This document shows positions 1 through 7,927 of a DNA stretch of 64,000 bases, piece after piece; positions within the stretch are counted from its first letter, which is position 1; each line of letters begins with the position of its first letter. The stretch comes from Bacteroidales bacterium (GTDB lineage: Bacteria; Bacteroidota; Bacteroidia; Bacteroidales; WCHB1-69). The DNA lies in the NCBI GenBank assembly GCA_017554325.1, contig JAFZIP010000007.1, positions 124,001-188,000 of the forward strand, in the 5' to 3' direction. Made by a program: the position numbers and the translations under genes. The notes beneath the pieces were generated by a model. That model saw only the letters and a program-made list of their open reading frames with translations, made no database searches and was not told the origin of the DNA.

Positions 1-29
1 CAAATCCGTGTTATCCGCGGAGATTTTAC

Positions 30-37
30 TATCTTTG
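30..37 (+). promoter_or_regulatory. -7 promoter element before ispD
   Basis: TATCTTTG matches the Bacteroidota -7 consensus TAnnTTTG and lies 23 bases before the ispD ATG. A clear -33 TTTG is not obvious. Confidence 0.55.
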
Positions 38-60
38 CCCCTTCAAATTCGAAACACAAA

Positions 61-753
61 ATGCACAATAATATTGCAGTCATCATGGCGGCGGGTAAGG
101 GTGTCCGTGTGGGCGGAGAGGTGCCCAAACAGTTCATGCCTGTTAATGGCAGGATGCTGATGGAGTACTCGCTGCAGACTTTTCAGGATCATCCTCGTAT
201 AGATGAGATTTTTGTCGTGTTGCCGGAAGACTACCTGCAAATGTCTGAGCTGTTGCAATATCTGTTTGATAATTATTCCAAGATTACGCGCATTTTGGCG
301 GGTGGTGAGGAGCGTTTCCAGTCATCCTGGAGCGCCATCCAGTGGTTTATCGATCGTCGGGATGACAACCTGCTACTGCATGACGCCGCGCGCCCAGGTA
401 TGACTCCGAAGATTATTGACGACTTGTTGGACACCCTGGAGAATGCCGAGGCTGCCGTGACGGCCATCCCTGCCACTGATACTGTGCTCAAAGTGAATGA
501 CAATATGCAGATGGAGGCCACACTTGACCGCAAAACGCTCTATTATGCCCAAACCCCGCAGGCGTTTCGTGCCGGTTTGCTGTACGACTGCTTTGAAGAA
601 TTGTTTGCCGACGGCACTTTCCTGCCCACGGATGAAAGCGGTGTGGTGGCCCACTATCGGCCGGATGTTCCGATTCAGATTGTGCAAGGAAGCCCTGCTA
701 ATTTTAAAGTAACTTACCCTGAAGATATTATCCGGATTCCAGTTTCGGATTGA
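61..753 (+). CDS. ispD: 2-C-methyl-D-erythritol 4-phosphate cytidylyltransferase
   Basis: Third step of the non-mevalonate (MEP) isoprenoid pathway: transfers CMP from CTP to methylerythritol phosphate in the cytoplasm. The 230-residue protein has the family length. The nucleotide-binding signature AAGKGVRVG...PKQF is at residues 10-25, and HDAARPG and QTPQAFR, both typical of IspD, follow in order. The ATG at 61 sits just downstream of a good -7 element, supporting this start. It is followed after 14 bases by wecB in the same direction, so the two are probably co-transcribed. Nothing unusual seen. Confidence 0.95.
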   Translation: MHNNIAVIMAAGKGVRVGGEVPKQFMPVNGRMLMEYSLQTFQDHPRIDEIFVVLPEDYLQMSELLQYLFDNYSKITRILAGGEERFQSSWSAIQWFIDRRDDNLLLHDAARPGMTPKIIDDLLDTLENAEAAVTAIPATDTVLKVNDNMQMEATLDRKTLYYAQTPQAFRAGLLYDCFEELFADGTFLPTDESGVVAHYRPDVPIQIVQGSPANFKVTYPEDIIRIPVSD

Positions 754-767
754 TGATTTAGTTGCGA

Positions 768-1835
768 ATGAAGATGAAGATACTCAGTGTGATAGGGGCG
801 CGTCCCCAGTTTGTGAAAGCCGCCGTGGTGAGTGCAGAGATTGCCCGCACACCGGATCTTGAGGATGTGCTCGTACATACTGGCCAACACTTTGACTCCA
901 ACATGTCGCAACTTTTCTTCGAGGAGATGGGCCTTCGCAAGCCGGACTACTATCTGGGCGTACATAGCCTCCCGCATGAGGAGATGGTGCAGCAGATGCA
1001 GGAACAGATGGTGGAGATTATCAAAACGGAGCATCCCGACTGGGTACTGGTATATGGCGACACGGACTCCACGCTGGCCGGCGCGCGCGCCGCGCATGCG
1101 TGTGGCGTGAAGCTTTGCCATGTGGAGGCTGGCCTGCGCTCGTTCAACCCACAGATGCAGGAAGAGTACAACCGCATACAAACCGACCGTATCAGCGACT
1201 TGCTATGCGTGCCTACGGAACTGGCCGCCGAGAATCTTCGTAACGAAAGTGTGGATATTCAGAAGGTGGTGCTCACCGGCGATGTGATGAAGGATGCCGC
1301 CCGCGCATTTCTGCCCATGGCCCGCAAACCGCAAGTGGAAATCCCCGAAAAGTTCGTGCTCTGCACGCTTCACCGCGCTGAAAACACGGATAATCCTGAT
1401 GTGCTGAAAGAACTGATGCTCTCGCTGGAGCTGATTGCCGAGTTTGTGCCGGTGGTCCTGCCCCTGCACCCGAGAACGAAAAATAAACTTTGTGAGATTG
1501 CGTATCCGTTCGAAACCTCCCGAGTCCAATTTATTGATCCCGTGGGCTACCTGGAAATGCTGTACCTGCTGAATCATGGAGCATTAGTGCTTACCGACAG
1601 CGGCGGCGTGCAAAAAGAGGCCTATTTTGCCCATAAATATTGTTTAACACTACGTCAAGAAACGGAATGGGTGGAACTGTGCGCCCGCGGGTACAACCAT
1701 CTTTTAGGGCACAATCATCTTGACATTGTAACTACCACCCGTAATTTTTTGGAGATGCCGCCCATTTTCGCCGATGACTTGTATGGCGATGGCCATGCTT
1801 CCTATCAAATTGTGCAGGCTATATTGCAGCGGTAG
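768..1835 (+). CDS. wecB: UDP-N-acetylglucosamine 2-epimerase (non-hydrolysing)
   Basis: Converts UDP-GlcNAc to UDP-ManNAc, a precursor for surface polysaccharides. The 355-residue protein has the family hallmarks: GARPQFVKAA near the N terminus, HTGQHFD, HVEAGLRSF around one third of the length, and DSGGVQKEAYF near the C terminus, within a GT-B fold. I chose the ATG at 768 (MKMKILSVIGARPQ) over a TTG six bases upstream. It follows ispD closely and ends 2 bases from the convergent nuclease gene, so a shared terminator is not evident. No glycan-assembly cluster surrounds it, so the final polysaccharide is unknown. Confidence 0.93.
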   Translation: MKMKILSVIGARPQFVKAAVVSAEIARTPDLEDVLVHTGQHFDSNMSQLFFEEMGLRKPDYYLGVHSLPHEEMVQQMQEQMVEIIKTEHPDWVLVYGDTDSTLAGARAAHACGVKLCHVEAGLRSFNPQMQEEYNRIQTDRISDLLCVPTELAAENLRNESVDIQKVVLTGDVMKDAARAFLPMARKPQVEIPEKFVLCTLHRAENTDNPDVLKELMLSLELIAEFVPVVLPLHPRTKNKLCEIAYPFETSRVQFIDPVGYLEMLYLLNHGALVLTDSGGVQKEAYFAHKYCLTLRQETEWVELCARGYNHLLGHNHLDIVTTTRNFLEMPPIFADDLYGDGHASYQIVQAILQR

Positions 1836-1837
1836 TA

Positions 1838-2656
1838 TTACATATTCCAGGCAGGAAGCGAATATTTGGCCTCGATTTTGTTTTCTATCTCATCTTCCAA
1901 TTGCGGGAAGAAATCAATCCCTGTCATTTTTTCAATCTGGTCGATGGTCTTGCAGTATGTGCTGAGCGGACGAGTCCCTGCCACGTTGTCGAAGTAGAAA
2001 CCGATGGCTTCCCATTCCCCGTTGATGTGGCACAAAAGCACTTTGTAGAAGGCGTCGGGCACAACCACGTGATGCTTGCCAATGGTCTTTGGATTTTCGG
2101 ATACAATGGGCCCACAGACCACATAGACATTGTCGTGTTGCCGCGCCCAAGTCCAGATTTGCTGTTCCAACTCCTTCCATACGCCGCCGTTGAGGTTGTG
2201 GTTTTGCGGACAGACGTTCGTCATGTAGAAGCTCTCCCGCATGGCGTTTTCATCCCACTTCATGTCGCCCGCCGGAGCCATGTGCCCACGGTCATAGCCA
2301 GAATCGTTATAGTCCCAGTATTCAGGACATACTCCCTTCACTTCGGGATCTTTTTCAAAGCGGTTGTACCGTTCTACCTTGCCGTAGCTCTCCTCGCGAG
2401 TTAACTCGTAGGCTACCCAGTTTGGAATGCGCCATTCAGGATTGTAGCTCACGGTGAAGCCGGTATGTTGGATGATCTGCTCGGGGCGTGTCACGGTGAA
2501 CAGGGGAATTTCCAAAGAATCAGGATAGGAGATCGGTTCGGAAGTGGATGCTTTTGTTTCCTTCTTGTTTTTCTGGGCAAATGAAAAAAAGACCAAAAGA
2601 GTTGTGATCAAGACAAGGAAAAGGATGATAAGAATGGGGACTTTATTCTTTTTCAT
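1838..2656 (-). CDS. DNA/RNA non-specific endonuclease (NUC1 family), membrane-anchored or secreted
   Basis: A 272-residue protein with an N-terminal hydrophobic segment (about residues 7-27) after a lysine-rich start, so it is exported or anchored. The NUC1 active site DRGHMAPAGD is at residues 122-131, with His125 as the likely general base; the downstream TNVCPQ...LNGGVW carries the metal-binding Asn (about 156). Family members cleave single- and double-stranded DNA and RNA with Mg. It lies downstream of tex on the same strand, with a 14-base gap. A role in scavenging nucleic acids outside the cytoplasm is inference. Confidence 0.88.
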   Translation of the reverse strand: MKKNKVPILIILFLVLITTLLVFFSFAQKNKKETKASTSEPISYPDSLEIPLFTVTRPEQIIQHTGFTVSYNPEWRIPNWVAYELTREESYGKVERYNRFEKDPEVKGVCPEYWDYNDSGYDRGHMAPAGDMKWDENAMRESFYMTNVCPQNHNLNGGVWKELEQQIWTWARQHDNVYVVCGPIVSENPKTIGKHHVVVPDAFYKVLLCHINGEWEAIGFYFDNVAGTRPLSTYCKTIDQIEKMTGIDFFPQLEDEIENKIEAKYSLPAWNM

Positions 2657-2670
2657 AACAAGGATTAAGA

Positions 2671-4806
2671 TTATTGCCCTTTGACCAGTGCCAGACTGAT
2701 GCGCTTGCGCTCGATTTCCACATTCAAAACTCTGACCATGACTTTTTGGTTGAGACGCACCACCTCGTTGGGGGAGGCGATGCGGTGGTCGGACATGTTG
2801 CTGATGTGTACCAGCCCGTCCTGATGGATGCCGATATCGACAAAGCAGCCGAAGTTGGTGATGTTGGTGACGATGCCGGGCAGCTCCATGCCGGGCACGA
2901 GGTCTTCCATCTTCTGCACATTCTTGTCGAACTCGAACATCTCGTAGTGACTGCGTGGGTCACGGCCGGGTTTGGCCAGCTCTTGCATGATGTCTTGCAG
3001 AGTGGGCATTCCCACTTTGTTGGTGATGTAGTGGCTGAGCACGATTTGCTTGCGCAATTCCTCTTTGAGGATGAGGTCGCCGACGGTGCAGTTCAGATCC
3101 TTGGCCATGGCTTTCACGATGGCGTACGACTCGGGGTGCACAGCGCTGCGGTCGAGCGGGTTCTCGGCATCGCGGATGCGGAGGAATCCGGCAGCCTGTT
3201 CAAATGCCTTGGCACCGAAGCGCGGCACCTGCTTCAATCCCTCGCGCGAGGCGAAGGGCCCATGCTCGTTGCGATAGTCGATGATGTTCTGCGCCAATGC
3301 GGGACCCACGCCGGACACATACGACAGCAGCTCCTTGCTGGCGGTGTTCAGCTCCACGCCCACATGGTTGACGCAGCTCTCCACGGTGGTCTGCAGGCTC
3401 TCCTGCAGCCGTTTTTGGTTCACATCGTGCTGATATTGGCCCACGCCGATGGATTTCGGGTCGATTTTGACCAGCTCGGCCAGCGGGTCCATGAGGCGGC
3501 GGCCGATGGAAACAGCTCCGCGCACGGTGACATCATAGTCAGGGAACTCCTCGCGCGCTACGGCGGAAGCGGAGTAGATAGACTCGCCGCTCTCGTTCAC
3601 CATGTAGGCCTTTACATCCCGCTCGAAGGGGATGAACTTCACGAACTTCTCGGTCTCGCGGCCCGCCGTGCCGTTGCCGATAGCGATAGCATCTACTTTG
3701 TATTGCAATACCAGCCGTTTCAGCTTGTCGGAGGCCAGTTTGTACTGGGCTACGGGTGGGTGGGGGTAGATGGTCTCATTGTGCAGCAGCTTGCCTTGGG
3801 GGTCGAGGATGACCACCTTGCAGCCGGTGCGGAATCCCGGGTCGATGGCCAGTGTTGTGACCTGCCCGAGCGGCGCGGCCATTAGCAGCTGGCGGGCGTT
3901 CTGCACGAAGACTTCGATGGCTTCCGTGTCGGCTTTCTCTTTGTACAGTTTGCGCATCTCGGTCTCCATCTGGGGTTGCAGCAGGCGCTTGTAGGCGTCG
4001 GTGACGGCCATCCATACCTGCTGGGCGCAGTTGCTGTTGTTGCGGATAATGGCGCGTTTCAGCATCTCCAGCGTCTTCTCCTCATTTGGTTCGATGGTTA
4101 CGCGCAAGATACCTTCCTCTTCGCCGCGGAACATGGCCAAGATGCGGTGCGATGGCGCTTTGGCCAGAAATTCGTCCGCGTTATAGTAGATTTTGTATTT
4201 CTCGCCTTCATCCACCTTGTCTTTGATGAGTTTGGTGGAGATGCGGCTGTGCTGGCGGAAGGTGTTGCGCAGGCGCGCGCGCACGGAGAGGTTCTCGCTG
4301 ATGTGCTCGGCAATGATGTCGCGCGCGCCGGCCAGTGCCTCCTCAATGTTGTGTACGCCTTTTGCTTCGTTGACAAATCGGGACGCCAAACTCTGCAAGT
4401 CCATCTCTTTCTGTGTGGAGATGGTCTTGGCCAAGGGCTCCAACCCTTTCTCGATGGCCACGGTAGCGCGGGTTTTGCGCTTCGGGCGGTAGGGCAGGTA
4501 CAGGTCTTCCAGCTCGCTCATGCTGACGGTCTCGTTGATCTTGGCCTCCAGCTCCGGCGTGAGCTTTCCCTGTTCGCGGATGGAATCCAAAATGGCGGCG
4601 CGGCGCTTGTCCAACTCCACCCACTTGGTGTGCAACTCCTTGATTTGGCCGATCTGGACCTCGTCCAAACTACCTGTGGCCTCCTTGCGATAGCGGGCCA
4701 CAAACGGAATAGTGGCACCGCCCTCCAGAAGCTCCAATGTGTTCTTTACCTGCTCTTCGGTGAGATGCAGCTCTTCGGCGATACGCTTGGCGTAGTTGAT
4801 TGTCAT
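2671..4806 (-). CDS. tex: Tex-type RNA-binding transcription accessory protein
   Basis: A 711-residue Tex homologue. In order: N-terminal helical/HTH region, a YqgF/RNase H-like domain (LAIDPGFRTGCKV), helix-hairpin-helix segments (YVSGVGPALAQNI), and a C-terminal S1 domain (GIVTNITNFGCFVDIG). Tex proteins bind nucleic acids and influence transcription. The reading frame stays open upstream into gltX, but homology begins at MTINYAKRIAEEL, so the ATG at 4806 is used; it lies 14 bases after the gltX stop, suggesting a gltX-tex operon. Confidence 0.93.
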   Translation of the reverse strand: MTINYAKRIAEELHLTEEQVKNTLELLEGGATIPFVARYRKEATGSLDEVQIGQIKELHTKWVELDKRRAAILDSIREQGKLTPELEAKINETVSMSELEDLYLPYRPKRKTRATVAIEKGLEPLAKTISTQKEMDLQSLASRFVNEAKGVHNIEEALAGARDIIAEHISENLSVRARLRNTFRQHSRISTKLIKDKVDEGEKYKIYYNADEFLAKAPSHRILAMFRGEEEGILRVTIEPNEEKTLEMLKRAIIRNNSNCAQQVWMAVTDAYKRLLQPQMETEMRKLYKEKADTEAIEVFVQNARQLLMAAPLGQVTTLAIDPGFRTGCKVVILDPQGKLLHNETIYPHPPVAQYKLASDKLKRLVLQYKVDAIAIGNGTAGRETEKFVKFIPFERDVKAYMVNESGESIYSASAVAREEFPDYDVTVRGAVSIGRRLMDPLAELVKIDPKSIGVGQYQHDVNQKRLQESLQTTVESCVNHVGVELNTASKELLSYVSGVGPALAQNIIDYRNEHGPFASREGLKQVPRFGAKAFEQAAGFLRIRDAENPLDRSAVHPESYAIVKAMAKDLNCTVGDLILKEELRKQIVLSHYITNKVGMPTLQDIMQELAKPGRDPRSHYEMFEFDKNVQKMEDLVPGMELPGIVTNITNFGCFVDIGIHQDGLVHISNMSDHRIASPNEVVRLNQKVMVRVLNVEIERKRISLALVKGQ

Positions 4807-4820
4807 AAAATGCGATGTTT

Positions 4821-6335
4821 CTATAAACCAACGGTTTCGATGGCGCGCATGGTGCGGTTGTGCACCTCTTCCATGCCCATCAGGTCGATGATGGTGAACA
4901 GTTCGGGGCCTTTTGCGGTGCCCACGAGCGCGATGCGCAGGCTGTTCAGCACCTGGCCCATGTTGAGTTCGTTGTCCTGGATGTACTGCATTACCAAATC
5001 GTGCGCTGTGTCTTTGTTGAACGGCTGGATGCCGCACAAGATTCCGTCAATGGTGCGCAGCTTGTCGCCAGTGCCCTCTTTCCAGCGTTTTTTCAACGCT
5101 TGCGGGTCGTATTCGGTGGGCGCGACGAAGAAATAGGAAGCCTGCTCCCAGAAGTCGCCGAGGAAGTTCAGGCGGTCTTTGATCAGCTCGGTGACAGCGT
5201 CCAGATACTCGTCGCTGCAGGTTATGCCCTTTTCGTCCAGTATTTTGCGGAAGTGCGGGCGCAGCTCCGAAGCGGGTTTTCTGAGGATGTACTCGTGGTT
5301 GAACCACTTGGCCTTGTCCAACGAGAATTTGGCGCCGGCCTTGCTGATTTTGTCGATGGAGAAGAGGTTGATAAGCTCATTCATAGACATCAGCTCCTGA
5401 TCGTTGCCGGGGTTCCAGCCCAGAAGGGCCAGCATGTTGATGACGGCCTCCGGCAGGTAGCCCGACTCGCGGTAACCCGATGAGGTCTCGCCCGATTTGG
5501 GGTCGTGCCATTGCAACGGGAACACAGGGAATCCGAGGCGGTCGCCGTCGCGTTTGCTCAGCTTGCCGTTGCCGTCGGGTTTGAGTAGCAGGGGCAGGTG
5601 TGCAAATTGCGGCGCCTCCCAGCCGAAAGCCTTGTACAGCATCACATGCAGTGGTGCGGAGGGAAGCCATTCCTCGCCACGGATCACATGCGTGATCTTC
5701 ATCAGATGGTCATCCACGATGTTGGCCAGGTGATAGGTGGGCATACCGTCGGATTTGTATAGAACTTTATCATCCAGCAAATTGGAGTTGATAACCACTT
5801 CGCCACGGATGAGGTCGAAGACATGAATGTCGGTGTCGGCAGGGTATTTGAAACGGATGACATAGTGCTCGCCGGATTCCAATCTGCGTTGCACTTCCTC
5901 GGCCGGCAAGGTGAGCGAGTTGACCATGCCCATGCGGGTGTTGGCGTCGTATTGGAAGGTTTTCTTCTGGCTTTCGGCCTCCTTGCGTTTCGCATCCAGT
6001 TGTTCCGGCGTATCGAAGGCATAGTAGGCCCAGCCGTCGTTCACCAGCTGCTCAGCGTAAGGTTTGTACAGGGCTTTGCGCTCCGACTGTTTGTACGGGC
6101 CGTACTCACCGCCGATGCCCACGCCCTCGTCGAAGGTAAGGCCGAGCCATTGGAAAGCCTCGATGATGTACTCTTCCGCGCCCTCCACGAAACGGGTCTG
6201 GTCGGTGTCTTCAATTCTCAACAGGAAAGTTCCGTTGTTCTTCTTGGCAAACAGGTAGTTGTACAATGCGGTACGCACGCCGCCTATGTGTAAAGGTCCC
6301 GTGGGACTGGGCGCAAATCTGACTCTTGGGTTCAT
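4821..6335 (-). CDS. gltX: glutamyl-tRNA synthetase
   Basis: Class I aminoacyl-tRNA synthetase charging tRNA-Glu. The HIGH-type signature is [11 protein letters not shown] close to the N terminus and the KMSKS-type loop is KLSKRDGD; the 504-residue length is normal. An upstream in-frame ATG would add 16 residues, but family alignment starts at [11 protein letters not shown], so 6335 is the start. A -7 element lies about 30 bases upstream, and tex follows closely. Confidence 0.95.
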   Translation of the reverse strand: MNPRVRFAPSPTGPLHIGGVRTALYNYLFAKKNNGTFLLRIEDTDQTRFVEGAEEYIIEAFQWLGLTFDEGVGIGGEYGPYKQSERKALYKPYAEQLVNDGWAYYAFDTPEQLDAKRKEAESQKKTFQYDANTRMGMVNSLTLPAEEVQRRLESGEHYVIRFKYPADTDIHVFDLIRGEVVINSNLLDDKVLYKSDGMPTYHLANIVDDHLMKITHVIRGEEWLPSAPLHVMLYKAFGWEAPQFAHLPLLLKPDGNGKLSKRDGDRLGFPVFPLQWHDPKSGETSSGYRESGYLPEAVINMLALLGWNPGNDQELMSMNELINLFSIDKISKAGAKFSLDKAKWFNHEYILRKPASELRPHFRKILDEKGITCSDEYLDAVTELIKDRLNFLGDFWEQASYFFVAPTEYDPQALKKRWKEGTGDKLRTIDGILCGIQPFNKDTAHDLVMQYIQDNELNMGQVLNSLRIALVGTAKGPELFTIIDLMGMEEVHNRTMRAIETVGL

Positions 6336-6363
6336 GTTCTTTATGCTTTTTGGATTAAGGCTG

Positions 6364-6371
6364 CAAAGGTA
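6364..6371 (-). promoter_or_regulatory. -7 promoter element before gltX
   Basis: On the minus strand this reads TACCTTTG, a match to TAnnTTTG, 28 bases before the gltX ATG. It supports the short gltX start because the longer frame would overlap the promoter. Confidence 0.55.
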
Positions 6372-6460
6372 CACAATTTTCAAAAACCTTGGTGTGTGAC
6401 GCCATGTTGCATGTTGTTACTATCATCTGTAAAGGTCGTGGTTTATCGCATGGTTGGTAG

Positions 6461-6775
6461 CACCGCATTCCCATGCGGTGCTGGGAGAGGGGCGCTGCCT
6501 CCGGCAGCGTGGGAGGGTGTATGTGTCGTCAGGTCATGTGTCTTGTGGGGAGTGTCTCCGTATGGCTGGTGGTCGTCGCCGCCCCGCTCTGCTCTGCTCC
6601 ACACACTGCCTACCTCACCACACTCCCGTGTGGTGTTACTAGGAGAGTGCTGCCTCCGGTAGCGGGGTAAGAGGTACGGCACGTCGGCTGCCGAAGGCAG
6701 CTACCTTGAGGGCAACCTCACACGGCAGTGTGAGGTGTAGCGTCGGCTAAGTCCTAAATGGCTCTCGAAGAGAGC
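6461..6775. repeat. left REP-like hairpin array of the RAYT element
   Basis: A run of short hairpins left of the transposase. Type A: CACCGCAT/ATGCGGTG (6461-6480) and CACCACAC/GTGTGGTG (6616-6635), both with a TCCC loop. Type B: CGCTGCC/GGCAGCG (6493-6509) and a degenerate copy (6649-6663). Type C: GCTGCC-GAA-GGCAGC (6687-6701). Type D: CCTCACAC/GTGTGAGG (6716-6735). Type E: GCTCTC-GAA-GAGAGC (6761-6775). The same A-B-C-D-E order recurs right of the gene. The rest of 6384-6833 has no credible gene. Confidence 0.85.
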
Positions 6776-6833
6776 TCCCATACAATAACCTGCCGATATC
6801 AGCGTTAACACCAACAACAAAGAAAACAAAACT

Positions 6834-7283
6834 ATGAGTTACACACAACTTTACTATCACATTGTTATCTGCACATATCGCAGAAAACGCACTATCAATG
6901 AGGAACATGAGCGTGAGCTGTACGCCTTTATCCATGGTATGTGCAAGAATCGAGATGTCAAACTGTTGCGCATAGGCGGAATGCCCGAACATGTGCATCT
7001 TTTTGTCGAACTGCCGTCATTGCTGCCCGTAGGAAGGTTCGTGCAGGCAGTAAAGTCAGTTACCAGCACATGGCTAAAGGAGAATCCGCATTTTCCCGGT
7101 TTTGACCGCTGGTCGAAAGAGTTTGCTGCCTTCACTTATTCGGAACGAGACAAGGAGATGATAATCAACTATATCCGAAAACAGAAGCAGCATCACAAAA
7201 AGAAATCGTTTCCCAATGAGTATCGAAAGTTTCTGGAGGATAACAAGATGGAGATTCAGGAGCAGTATTTTCTTACTGACTGA
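6834..7283 (+). CDS. REP-associated tyrosine transposase (IS200/IS605-like Y1 transposase)
   Basis: A 149-residue single-domain Y1 transposase. MPEHVHLFVE carries the HUH metal-binding His pair, and NYIRKQKQHH near the C terminus carries the likely catalytic Tyr. Such enzymes cut and rejoin single-stranded DNA at hairpins; RAYTs are linked to spread of REP palindromes. The gene is complete and sits between two arrays of the same hairpin types (6461-6775, 7293-7574). No TnpB/IscB partner is present. Whether it is active is unknown. Confidence 0.9.
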   Translation: MSYTQLYYHIVICTYRRKRTINEEHERELYAFIHGMCKNRDVKLLRIGGMPEHVHLFVELPSLLPVGRFVQAVKSVTSTWLKENPHFPGFDRWSKEFAAFTYSERDKEMIINYIRKQKQHHKKKSFPNEYRKFLEDNKMEIQEQYFLTD

Positions 7284-7292
7284 CTTGTAGGG

Positions 7293-7574
7293 GGCTCTCT
7301 TCGAGAGCCTTTGCGGGTGGGGAGTTGTTAGTGCCTGCGTACTAACTTGTCTTATCGTGTTGGGTTGGGCTAGGGCACCGCACTTCCGTGCGGTGTGATT
7401 AGGAGGGCGCTGCCTTCGGCAGCGGGATATTAGGCACACGCCTCTTGGGGAACCGAACTTCAGTACGGGGTAATAGTAAGCTGGCTGCCGAAGGCAGCGC
7501 CCATTTGGGCAGCCTCACACGGAAGTGTGAGGCTAAAGCGTTGGGTCAATCATAAAAGGCTCTCGAAGAGAACC
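7293..7574. repeat. right REP-like hairpin array of the RAYT element
   Basis: Starts with GGCTCTC-TTC-GAGAGCC (7293-7309), the inverse orientation of the E hairpin that ends the left array. Then type A CACCGCAC/GTGCGGTG (7376-7395), type B CGCTGCC/GGCAGCG (7408-7424), a degenerate A-like copy (about 7453-7469), type C (7484-7498), type D CCTCACAC/GTGTGAGG (7513-7532) and type E (7558-7574). The A-to-E module is in the same orientation as on the left, so the transposase sits between direct copies of a 160-200 bp module. Confidence 0.85.
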
Positions 7575-7593
7575 ATCTATTCATTTTTTTCCG

Positions 7594-7601
7594 TATCTTT
7601 G
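7594..7601 (+). promoter_or_regulatory. -7 promoter element before the small membrane protein
   Basis: TATCTTTG matches TAnnTTTG, 21 bases before the ATG at 7623 and immediately right of the hairpin array. Confidence 0.55.
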
Positions 7602-7622
7602 CGCTCCTAAAAACAAACGATT

Positions 7623-7868
7623 ATGGCACTTTTCAATTTCCAGAAACCAGAACCCCGAGAGTTTAACTATAAGCCTCGCTTCTATACCCCCGACGACCAG
7701 AAACCTACGGATGACCACCGCAGGGATTTCGCCAACGAACTGCACCGCGAATGGAGCAGCAAACGGCGCCACGACAAGAACGACAAACATATCCCATGGC
7801 TCACCATCGTGACGATGCTGTTCTTCGCCGTGGTTCTGGGTATCATCTTTTTTAAATTTTTCGCATAA
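7623..7868 (+). CDS. small single-pass membrane protein of unknown function
   Basis: An 81-residue protein with a charged hydrophilic N-terminal part (residues 1-57, rich in Lys, Arg and Asp) and one C-terminal transmembrane segment (about residues 58-79, WLTIVTMLFFAVVLGIIFF). It has its own -7 promoter and precedes mutL by 59 bases in the same direction. I do not recognise a named family. The layout suggests a tail-anchored protein with the polar part in the cytoplasm. Confidence 0.75.
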   Translation: MALFNFQKPEPREFNYKPRFYTPDDQKPTDDHRRDFANELHREWSSKRRHDKNDKHIPWLTIVTMLFFAVVLGIIFFKFFA

Positions 7869-7881
7869 TTTTGATATTTCG

Positions 7882-7909
7882 GTAGAGACGGTGCATGCAC
7901 CGTCTCTAC
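7882..7909. repeat. 28-bp perfect palindrome, dispersed family, copy 1
   Basis: The first half is GTAGAGACGGTGCA and the second half is its exact reverse complement. An identical copy is at 23296-23323 and a related one at 10759-10786. It lies between the small membrane protein and mutL. Confidence 0.9.
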
Positions 7910-7927
7910 AATCACGAAAAAATAATC

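Noticed and set aside
2674..3885. 403-codon open frame antisense to tex
   Set aside because: Composition is that of a mirror frame and tex is conserved on the other strand.
6396..6682. Overlapping open frames in the left hairpin array
   Set aside because: They are formed by palindromic repeats, change with every repeat unit and have no start context.
6461..7574. CRISPR-like array
   Set aside because: Repeats are short hairpins of several types without regular spacers, and no cas genes are present.
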